A program made the translations under genes and the position numbers. The notes under the pieces were generated by a model that was given only the letters and a program-made list of their open reading frames with translations, made no database searches and was not told the origin of the DNA. A stretch of 13,501 nt of DNA from M3007 sp046160345 (GTDB lineage: Bacteria; Bacteroidota; Bacteroidia; Chitinophagales; Saprospiraceae), in the NCBI GenBank assembly GCA_046160345.1, contig JBJXGO010000154.1, forward strand, positions 1 to 13,501, written 5' to 3'. Positions 7,758 to 13,320 of this stretch are shown here, one piece after another; position 1 is the first letter of the stretch; each line of letters opens with the position of its first letter.

Positions 7758-7955
7758 TCACAGGTTTTCAACGTTGATAATACAGTTTGTCAAATTTGAG
7801 TTTTCAAACTCATGAAAGGTAAAATGCGAGTCCGAACGGTCCTTGGGATCAGAAAAAACACCTTCAGTCTCAACTAAGTTCAGGATTGCGATACAACTTC
7901 CAACCGTTTTTGAAAATCTTCCCGCCGTTTTTATTTGTTTTAAAAAACTATACAA
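7758..7955 (-). CDS. Small unknown protein overlapping the miaB stop
   Basis: 65 aa, not recognised. The only start available is TTG (7955-7953), overlapping the miaB stop as TTGTATAG, with a GGGGGAAA ribosome-binding-like run just before it. That supports coupled translation from the miaB message. The sequence is mixed polar, with a distinctive FSDPKDRSDSHFTFHEF stretch and two cysteines, and no membrane or signal segment. It ends 3 nt before the 218-aa gene. A small protein followed immediately by a larger partner recalls toxin-antitoxin or immunity pairs, but no family evidence is visible. It could also be a remnant. Confidence 0.5.
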   Translation of the reverse strand: MYSFLKQIKTAGRFSKTVGSCIAILNLVETEGVFSDPKDRSDSHFTFHEFENSNLTNCIINVENL

Positions 7956-9384
7956 TTTCCCCCAACAACGTTGCGCTCGTCACTTCCCTGATCTTCACCA
8001 TCACATAATCCCCTGGCTTCAAACCCACCTTTTTAGGAAACACACACATACTGTTTTGCGAATTCCGACCACAATATTCCTGATCTGACTTGCTCGAATC
8101 ACGTTCGATAAGCACCCGGAATATCTTGCCAACCTCTCCTTGATTATATCGAAAACTAACGGCCCTTTGCAAGGAAATCACTTCTTGAAGCCGGCGTTTT
8201 TTCAGCTCATCCGGAATATCGTCCGGGTATTTGCGGGCAGCCAGCGTACCGGGACGCTCCGAATAGGAAAACATATAAGACATGGAATACCCTGCCCATT
8301 CGATCATGGAGAGCGTGTCTTGATGCTCCTCTTCTGTCTCTGAACAAAAGCCCGTAATGATATCGCTCGAAATTGCGGCATCGGGCATAATACGCCGGAT
8401 ACTTTCCACCCGCTCCATGTACCAGGCGCGGTCATAAGTGCGGTTCATCATTTCGAGCACCCGGGAGTTGCCGGATTGTACGGGCAGATGGATGTATTTG
8501 CAGATGTTATCGTGGGCAGCCATGGTGTGCAACACCTTGTCTGTCATGTCTTTAGGGTGACTGGTGCTAAAACGAACGCGCAAATCCGGGTGAATCGCAG
8601 CGGTCATGGCCAAGAGGTAAGCGAAGTCGGCGCGCTCGCTTGATTCGGGATTTTCCCACTTATAGGAATCCACATTTTGCCCCAGAAGCGTGACTTCACG
8701 GTATCCTTTTTCAAACAAATCCCGTGCTTCGGCCACAATACTGAACGGCTCTCGGGAGCGTTCGCGCCCCCGGGTGAAGGGCACCACGCAAAACGAACAC
8801 ATATTGTCGCAGCCCCGCATGATGGAGATAAAAGCCGTCACCCCATTAGAGTCAAGGCGAACCGGGCTGATATCAGCATAGGTTTCTTCCCGGCTGAGCA
8901 GCACGTTTACCATTCGCCCACCCTCTTCCGCTCCGCCAATGAGTTTGGGCAAGTCGCGATATGCATCCGGGCCAACCACCAGGTCAACAAGTTTTTCTTC
9001 TTCGAGCCATTGTTTTTTCAGGCGCTCTGCCATACAACCCAAAACGCCCACTTTGATCCCGGGCCGCGCCCGCTTCATCAATTCAAACACTTTCAGGCGT
9101 TTACGTACGGTTTCTTCTGCTTTTTCACGGATGGAACAGGTGTTGACCAGAATCAAATCGCTTTCCTCCATATTGCGGGTAGGCGCATAGCCGATGTCGC
9201 CGAGAATACTGGCCACTATTTCGGAATCCGAAAAATTCATTTGGCAGCCATAACTCTCAATGTAAAACCGCTTCAGCCCTGGTGAACTGTTCATCAGGCC
9301 GGATTCATTATAAAATACCGTGCCTTGCCTGGCCTCGTCTATGGTTTTAACACCCTCAATGGTCGGGTTAGCGTCGTAAAGCAT
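7948..9384 (-). CDS. miaB: tRNA-2-methylthio-N6-dimethylallyladenosine synthase
   Basis: 478 aa. MiaB adds the 2-methylthio group to i6A37 of tRNAs reading UNN codons, using SAM and two [4Fe-4S] clusters. The N-terminal UPF0004 domain supplies cysteines C47 (SYGCQMN), C83 (NTCSIREKAE) and C117 (GCMAER). The radical-SAM motif is C192-D-N-M-C196-S-F-C199, followed by PFTRGRERSR. The C-terminal ~65 residues form the TRAM tRNA-binding domain (GKIFRVLIERDSS...GEIV). The long N-terminus with I-D-E-A-R-Q-G resembles other Bacteroidetes MiaB proteins, so I keep the first ATG. A -7 box (TAATTTTG) lies 31-38 nt upstream. Its 3' end is overlapped by the small gene. Confidence 0.97.
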   Translation of the reverse strand: MLYDANPTIEGVKTIDEARQGTVFYNESGLMNSSPGLKRFYIESYGCQMNFSDSEIVASILGDIGYAPTRNMEESDLILVNTCSIREKAEETVRKRLKVFELMKRARPGIKVGVLGCMAERLKKQWLEEEKLVDLVVGPDAYRDLPKLIGGAEEGGRMVNVLLSREETYADISPVRLDSNGVTAFISIMRGCDNMCSFCVVPFTRGRERSREPFSIVAEARDLFEKGYREVTLLGQNVDSYKWENPESSERADFAYLLAMTAAIHPDLRVRFSTSHPKDMTDKVLHTMAAHDNICKYIHLPVQSGNSRVLEMMNRTYDRAWYMERVESIRRIMPDAAISSDIITGFCSETEEEHQDTLSMIEWAGYSMSYMFSYSERPGTLAARKYPDDIPDELKKRRLQEVISLQRAVSFRYNQGEVGKIFRVLIERDSSKSDQEYCGRNSQNSMCVFPKKVGLKPGDYVMVKIREVTSATLLGEIV

Positions 9385-9414
9385 TTCAGGTCAAATAGTT
9401 TGTAAAAACGCCCG

Positions 9415-9422
9415 CAAAATTA
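9415..9422 (-). promoter_or_regulatory. Possible -7 box of the miaB promoter
   Basis: The minus strand reads TAATTTTG, a full match to TAnnTTTG, about 30 nt before the miaB ATG. No convincing TTTG -33 element is found 19-21 nt upstream (the sequence there is CTGAC), so confidence is limited. Confidence 0.35.
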
Positions 9423-9561
9423 CGCTTTCCTTTTGGGAAAATGTCAGAATGTCACCCTGCATTTGCACAAAATGGCAGAAAATTGAAAAAAATTAATTGG
9501 GAATTGCTCCAAATGCCAGTTTGCGCGCTTTGTATGCGCGAAAACCTGAGAAACTACCAGG

Positions 9562-10119
9562 CTATTGCCAAATGGTAGAGTGCGCTTGCTGTAAATGTCG
9601 CTGCGAATGGCGTGTAAGATATTCAAGCAAATCACCCAATAAAAAAGAGGAAATGTGCCAGCCCATGGGCTTGATGCTGGCTTTGCTTATGTCCACTTCG
9701 CGAGCTTGTCGCAGAAGGCGCAGCATGAGTTCCTGGTTAATTAGAAATATTTTCAACTCGTTTTCCCTTACTTGCAGCAACTTGGATGGATTAATGGACT
9801 TCGGGCTTCGCCGTGGACGAGTTGCCAAATTGGCCGGGTTAACAGCCTGGATAGCCCTTCGCCCCAATCCATTGGATTTTCGTTCCTGGGCAGGCATCCA
9901 TCGCCGGGCCTTTGCTTTGTGGAGGGCTAATTCGATGCGCGGCAGGTAATAATCGAATTGTGCGTTCAGGTGAGCAAAACATTCCTGGGCGCTCCATCGG
10001 TTAGGAGCAGACCGCTGAATCATGAGTGCAGGGGCTTGGTCGGCAAAATGGGTTCGTACCTGTTTTAATATCTCGTTCAGATCGGATTCCAGACGGTCGA
10101 GCAATTCGGATTGAGTCAT
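9562..10119 (-). CDS. DinB-like four-helix metalloprotein
   Basis: 185 aa. It fits the DinB/YfiT superfamily of four-helix bundles with a three-histidine metal site. The likely ligands are His50 (W-S-A-Q-E-C-F-A-H-L) and the pair His171/His175 (R-H-S-Q-R-H). Family members act as metal-dependent transferases or hydrolases, often with a thiol cofactor; the substrate is not predictable here. The open frame extends much further upstream, to 10518. That part lies inside the NusG-like gene on the same strand in another frame and is not conserved. The start at MTQSELLDRLESDL is also supported by a -7 box just upstream (10148-10155). A basic stretch (KARRWMPAQERKS, RPRRSPKS) in the middle is slightly unusual. 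Confidence 0.8.
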   Translation of the reverse strand: MTQSELLDRLESDLNEILKQVRTHFADQAPALMIQRSAPNRWSAQECFAHLNAQFDYYLPRIELALHKAKARRWMPAQERKSNGLGRRAIQAVNPANLATRPRRSPKSINPSKLLQVRENELKIFLINQELMLRLLRQAREVDISKASIKPMGWHISSFLLGDLLEYLTRHSQRHLQQAHSTIWQ

Positions 10120-10147
10120 CTTGTTTCTTGTATGACGCGTAAGCCCG

Positions 10148-10155
10148 CAAAGATA
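10148..10155 (-). promoter_or_regulatory. Possible -7 box upstream of the DinB-like gene
   Basis: The minus strand reads TATCTTTG, an exact TAnnTTTG match, 29-36 nt before the DinB-like ATG and in the 44-nt gap after the NusG-like gene. A TTTG lies upstream, but only 14 nt away, short of the usual 19-21, so the -33 element is uncertain. Confidence 0.4.
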
Positions 10156-10163
10156 ATGCCCAA

Positions 10164-10706
10164 TCAGTCCAAATCTTTTTCTAATTTTCCGAGATAGGCG
10201 GCATCCAGGCTGAGCAATAGACTGTAGCCAAGGGTGAGCAGTTCTATTTGAAATTTTCGAGTCCCTTCCGTTTTCACGATCCGGCCTTTCATGCCTATCA
10301 AGTTGCCTGCAGTGATCTCTACAGGTTCGCCTTCTGTAAAACTGCCGGGGATCAGCTCCAGATCCAGGCCCTTTTCCAGGGTGACGCGTCGCATGATCTC
10401 TATTTCTGCATCTGGGATAGCACGCAGGTCTTTGTTCAATTTTACAAATCCTGCAACATTTTCTGTCTCCAGAATCGGCAAATAGTGCTGCTTGGTGATA
10501 TGCACAAACACATAGCAATTGATGAGCGGTATTTCAACCATTCGCGTACTCCTTACGTACCTGCGCATCAGTTTTTGCAAAGGCAGATAACAATGAATGC
10601 CCTTTTTCGCCAGCATACGATGCACGAATTTTTCGCTTTTGGATCGGGTGTGCACGGCGAACCAGCGGGGGTCGGTTTCGTGCAGGTGATTGATGACAGA
10701 GGACAT
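10164..10706 (-). CDS. NusG-like (UpxY-type) transcription antiterminator
   Basis: 180 aa. The NGN domain begins with R-W-F-A-V-H-T-R-S-K-S-E-K (residues 14-26) and runs to about 110 (G-I-H-C-Y-L-P-L, V-E-I-P-L-I-N-C-Y-V-F-V). A KOW-type C-terminal segment follows (GSFTEGEPVEITAGNLIGMKG). Size and sequence fit the specialised NusG paralogues of Bacteroidota (UpxY), which bind RNA polymerase and allow it through the leader of a particular, usually polysaccharide, operon. No polysaccharide genes are seen here, so its target is not evident. The next genes on its strand are the DinB-like gene and miaB. It is divergent from the TIR cassette across a 482-nt intergenic region. Confidence 0.88.
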   Translation of the reverse strand: MSSVINHLHETDPRWFAVHTRSKSEKFVHRMLAKKGIHCYLPLQKLMRRYVRSTRMVEIPLINCYVFVHITKQHYLPILETENVAGFVKLNKDLRAIPDAEIEIMRRVTLEKGLDLELIPGSFTEGEPVEITAGNLIGMKGRIVKTEGTRKFQIELLTLGYSLLLSLDAAYLGKLEKDLD

Positions 10707-10939
10707 AATGCTGGCAAGTATCGATTTTGGACAAAGAAACGATGAGTTGCAAAGTATTTAGGAACGCAACTTTCAGAGAAAGGAGTGTGCTTCTAAAATA
10801 TTCGGGAATTAATGGGGCATGCAAGGGTAAAAACTACGAGAATTTAACCCCATATCACAAAAAAAGGTTGGGGGAAGATCAAAAGCCCGCTGGATAGTTT
10901 GAATATTTAGCACTCAATGGAAAATAATTTGGCAAAATC
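10707..10939. other. Noncoding stretch upstream of the NusG-like gene
   Basis: This is the left half of the 482-nt divergent intergenic region. I see no gene, no tRNA-like fold and no full-consensus promoter for the NusG-like gene on the minus strand. It holds A- and G-rich runs (around 10858-10874). It may contain a leader RNA for the NusG-like gene, but no structure stands out. Confidence 0.5.
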
Positions 10940-10971
10940 TTTGTCGGACTTGAATGTGCCACCTACATTTG
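10940..10971 (+). promoter_or_regulatory. Bacteroidetes-type promoter of the PCD-TIR cassette
   Basis: TTTG (10940-10943) is followed after exactly 20 nt by TACATTTG (10964-10971), a full match to the -33/-7 consensus. It points toward the PCD gene. The predicted start near 10978 gives a leader of about 210 nt containing the strong hairpin at 11032-11076. No equally good promoter lies between the hairpin and the first gene. Confidence 0.6.
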
Positions 10972-11031
10972 CTCGGACTAAATCAAATCATAACAATTTA
11001 TGGCCGCCATCCCAAATGCTAATAAAATCTG

Positions 11032-11076
11032 TGCCCCCTGATTACTTCGTACGCTTGCGCGAGTGGTCAGGGGGCA
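11032..11076 (+). promoter_or_regulatory. Leader hairpin (attenuator- or REP-like) upstream of the cassette
   Basis: TGCCCCCTGA (11032-11041) pairs perfectly with TCAGGGGGCA (11067-11076). The stem continues inward as TTACTT with GAGTGG through three G-U wobbles, giving 16 consecutive pairs in + strand RNA around a 13-nt loop (CGTACGCTTGCGC). On the other strand those three positions would be C-A mismatches, so the fold favours RNA read toward the cassette. TTTT follows at once (11077-11080), so it could act as a weak terminator/attenuator or end a small RNA of about 100 nt. It could instead be a copy of a dispersed palindromic repeat. Confidence 0.6.
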
Positions 11077-11188
11077 TTTTACATATAGGTTACTTTGTCA
11101 CAACGGACGATTAAGTAAAATATGGGATGGTCGTGAGTTGTGGCAATGACGTAGTTCGCTGTGACTGAAAAAGAAAAATTAAAAAAAT

Positions 11189-11470
11189 ATGAATAAATAT
11201 TCAGATGCTGAAATTTCAAAAGAACTCGCATCCCTTAAAGGTTGGCAAATGAAGAATGGGTATCTGACAAAGACTTTCACCTTTAAAGACTTCAGTGAAG
11301 CATTTGGATTTATGGGTCGAGTTGCTTTGATTTCAGAACGCATTGAGCATCATCCTGATTGGAATGGCGTATATAATGTTGTGTCTATAAGACTCAAAAC
11401 TCATGATGTTGACGGGATAACTGACAAAGACTTCTCTTTTGCCCATTTAGTTGAAAAACTGTTCCATTAA
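11189..11470 (+). CDS. Pterin-4a-carbinolamine dehydratase (PCD/DCoH family)
   Basis: 93 aa, a full-length PCD. The family motif is complete: E50-x3-H54-H55-P56, Tyr62, then H72 after nine residues and D81 after eight more (RIEHHPDWNGVYN, LKTHDVDGITDKDF). FGFMGRVAL before it is also typical. PCD dehydrates 4a-hydroxytetrahydrobiopterin after aromatic amino-acid hydroxylation. Animal homologues (DCoH) also dimerise and stabilise a transcription factor. No hydroxylase is nearby. Instead it is the first gene of an AT-rich + strand cluster, 41 nt ahead of a TIR protein whose tail is also PCD-like. This suggests a role as partner of that protein. It could still be a housekeeping enzyme that merely sits here. 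The start is the only sensible ATG, preceded by an A-rich leader. Confidence 0.9.
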   Translation: MNKYSDAEISKELASLKGWQMKNGYLTKTFTFKDFSEAFGFMGRVALISERIEHHPDWNGVYNVVSIRLKTHDVDGITDKDFSFAHLVEKLFH

Positions 11471-11511
11471 AAAATGAATTCACCTTAATCCGAAATTTGA
11501 ATTAATTAAAA

Positions 11512-12375
11512 ATGAAAAAAATATTCATATCATATCGTCGAGTTGATTCCTATGAAACGAATCGATTGGCATCTGCACTAAAAAGTGAATATGGAGATAG
11601 TAATATTTTTCTTGACTTTGACTCCATGAAACCTGGTGATGCGTGGCCCGACTCTTTAAACAAGGCACTAAACCTCGCAGATGCCTTAATAGTCATCATT
11701 AGCAAAAGTTGGCTTCATATGCAAGATGAAGAAAGTGGGAAGAGGAGAATTGATATGGAAGATGATTGGGTACGGAAAGAAATAGTAACATTTCTAAACA
11801 GGAAAAAGAACAATCCAGATTTACTTATTCTGCCAGTTCTTATTAACAATGCCAAAATGCCTGATAAGCGTTTCTTGGATAATGAAATAAGTGAAATATG
11901 TGATTACCAAGCGATAGAGTTGCATTACACAGGCAGCACAATTGATTTTGTTCAAATCAAATATCGCCTTGTAATGGCTAAAATAGTCTCCAACTCCCCA
12001 CCTCCTGTAGTTACACCTGTTGGTGAAATTCCTCCAGACAATTTGACGAAAGAGAAAGAGGAGCAGTTTTTAGAAAAATATAAATTTTGGAGGATTATTG
12101 AACGTGAAAAACCTGGTTCAGTTGGCGATGTGATGCGAGAACTATATCGGATGTATGAATTTGTTAGTTATGAAGATGCATGGAAATTTATGATGAAGAT
12201 TGATGAACTTGGTGTCAAACCCTATAATCACCATCCTCGCTGGCAAAATACATATAATAGAGTTGAGGTTTGGCTTTGCACATTTAATATTGGGCACAAG
12301 CCATCCTACAGGGATGTCAGACTTGCAACGATATTTGAAGACACTTGGGAAAAATTCACTCTTGGTTTTCGTTAA
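11512..12375 (+). CDS. TIR-domain protein with C-terminal PCD-like domain
   Basis: 287 aa. Residues 1-157 form a bacterial TIR domain: KKIFISYRRVDS, FLDFDSMKPGDAW, LIVIISKSW, GKRRIDMEDDWVRKE and ILPVLINNAKMP. Glu90 (W-V-R-K-E) is in the position of the catalytic Glu of NAD-cleaving TIRs. A proline-rich linker (160-178) follows. Residues ~195-285 resemble PCD: YEFVSYEDAWKFM aligns with the FTFKDFSEAFGFM of the preceding gene, NHHPRW-x3-YN with EHHPDW-x3-YN, and SYRDVRLATIFE with the DKDFSFAHLVE region. The His-His-Pro and the distal Asp (D268) remain, but the third catalytic His is Phe258, so dehydratase activity is doubtful. It is 11 nt upstream of the next gene. TIR is certain; the PCD-like assignment is my reading by eye and rather strong. 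The role (NAD hydrolysis or nucleotide signal controlled by PCD pairing) is inference. Confidence 0.88.
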   Translation: MKKIFISYRRVDSYETNRLASALKSEYGDSNIFLDFDSMKPGDAWPDSLNKALNLADALIVIISKSWLHMQDEESGKRRIDMEDDWVRKEIVTFLNRKKNNPDLLILPVLINNAKMPDKRFLDNEISEICDYQAIELHYTGSTIDFVQIKYRLVMAKIVSNSPPPVVTPVGEIPPDNLTKEKEEQFLEKYKFWRIIEREKPGSVGDVMRELYRMYEFVSYEDAWKFMMKIDELGVKPYNHHPRWQNTYNRVEVWLCTFNIGHKPSYRDVRLATIFEDTWEKFTLGFR

Positions 12376-12386
12376 AACTCATCATC

Positions 12387-12803
12387 ATGGTTAGTACTAA
12401 AAATTTATTTATCAGTCATTCGTGGGCATATAGTGATGCTTACGAAAAACTAGTTGCGTTGCTCGACGACGCTCCTTATTTCTACTACAGGAACTATTCG
12501 GTTCCCCAAAACGACCCCATCCATAATGCTAAAAATGATTCTCAACTTTATGATGCCATCAAAGCACAGATAGCACCTTCGTCCGTAGTCGTTATTCTAG
12601 CGGGTGTTTATTCATCCTATAGCAAATGGATAGATAAAGAAATTTACATTGCTAAAAACGAATTCTATAACCCGAAGCCAATAATAGCCATTGAGCCTTG
12701 GGCTAGTGAAAAAACTTCCGTGCTAGTAAAAAATAGTGCTGATAAAATCGTGAAATGGCAAACTTCAAGCATTATTGAAGCAATTCGTGAACTTACAAAA
12801 TAA
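12387..12803 (+). CDS. ThsB/DUF1863-type TIR-like protein
   Basis: 138 aa from MVSTKNLFISHSW. The N-terminal strand K-N-L-F-I-S-H-S-W, the aspartate-rich first helix, the Y-S-V-P-x-x-D-P-I segment (37-45), SSVVVILAGVYSSYSKWIDKE and KPIIAIEPW match the TIR-like family (DUF1863/MTH538) that includes ThsB of Thoeris. In ThsB this domain makes a cyclic ADP-ribose-type signal after phage infection. The W81-x3-E85 pair is the likely catalytic region. There is no second domain. A longer frame from 12345 overlaps the end of the TIR-PCD gene and adds non-conserved residues, so the internal ATG is preferred. It is 11 nt after the previous stop and 7 nt before the next start, hence the same operon. Confidence 0.82.
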   Translation: MVSTKNLFISHSWAYSDAYEKLVALLDDAPYFYYRNYSVPQNDPIHNAKNDSQLYDAIKAQIAPSSVVVILAGVYSSYSKWIDKEIYIAKNEFYNPKPIIAIEPWASEKTSVLVKNSADKIVKWQTSSIIEAIRELTK

Positions 12804-12810
12804 AACAGAA

Positions 12811-13320
12811 ATGAACGAAAAGGATTTGTGGATTCCCATTGACAGTAATAATGAATATGCCCAAAATAAATCGTTGTATCAAGAGCATATTCTTGAGCAA
12901 TACAAGATTTATGTTGAAATGGCAGATAAAATTAGTGAGAGGAGAAACCTTGCAAACGTTTTTTTCTTAACACTAAATACTACCATTATTGGAGTGATTG
13001 GATTTGCCTTTGAAAAAATTCAACTAATTACGCCAAAATGGCTGACGACTTTTCCAATACTCGCTATTTTGTTGTTGTGCTATGTGTGGTGGCGTTTAAT
13101 AAAGTCTTATCGCCAACTAAATAGTGCAAAATATCAAGTAATTGGAGAACTGGAGAAAAGGCTTCCTGCCAGCCCATATTGGTCAGCAGAATGGAAAGCC
13201 CTCGGCGAGGGTAAGGACAGTAATAAATATACTCCATTAACCCATTTGGAGAATTACATTCCTTTGATTTTTGGGATAATGTATATTTCTGTTTGGGTAT
13301 TTATCAACTTTTATATGTAA
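12811..13320 (+). CDS. Small membrane protein, putative effector of the TIR cassette
   Basis: 169 aa with three hydrophobic segments: ~48-67 (after ISERRNLAN), ~78-97 and ~149-168 at the very C-terminus. A soluble N-terminal helix (LYQEHILEQYKIYVEMADKI) precedes the first. A conserved-looking cytosolic stretch (KYQVIGELEKRLPASPYWSA, then EWKALGEGKD and YTPLTHLENYIP) lies before the last. The helix plus paired membrane segments recall SLATT-like effectors of nucleotide-signalling conflict systems. I also recall that some databases call a similar family RipA octameric membrane protein; both links are unverified. The start is MNEKDLW, 7 nt after the previous stop; the longer frame (12775) overlaps that gene. 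In this operon a membrane-permeabilising effector is the natural guess, but no activity can be read directly. Confidence 0.7.
   Translation: MNEKDLWIPIDSNNEYAQNKSLYQEHILEQYKIYVEMADKISERRNLANVFFLTLNTTIIGVIGFAFEKIQLITPKWLTTFPILAILLLCYVWWRLIKSYRQLNSAKYQVIGELEKRLPASPYWSAEWKALGEGKDSNKYTPLTHLENYIPLIFGIMYISVWVFINFYM

Noticed and set aside
9523..9540. Terminator hairpin downstream of the DinB-like gene
   Set aside because: CGCGC/GCGCG forms only five pairs and no T-run follows on the minus strand.
10120..10518. N-terminal extension of the DinB-like gene in the long minus-strand frame
   Set aside because: It overlaps the NusG-like gene in another frame, reads as low-complexity Arg/Cys-rich sequence, and the DinB fold is complete from the ATG at 10119.
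10917..11114. 65-codon + strand open frame ahead of the PCD gene
   Set aside because: Its ATG lies upstream of the predicted promoter's start point and its second half is simply the translation of the hairpin. There is no family resemblance and no ribosome-binding site, so it is treated as chance coding in the leader.
11189..12375. Recent tandem duplication giving rise to the PCD-like tail of the TIR protein
   Set aside because: The two PCD regions share protein motifs but little contiguous nucleotide identity, so they diverged long ago or have separate origins.
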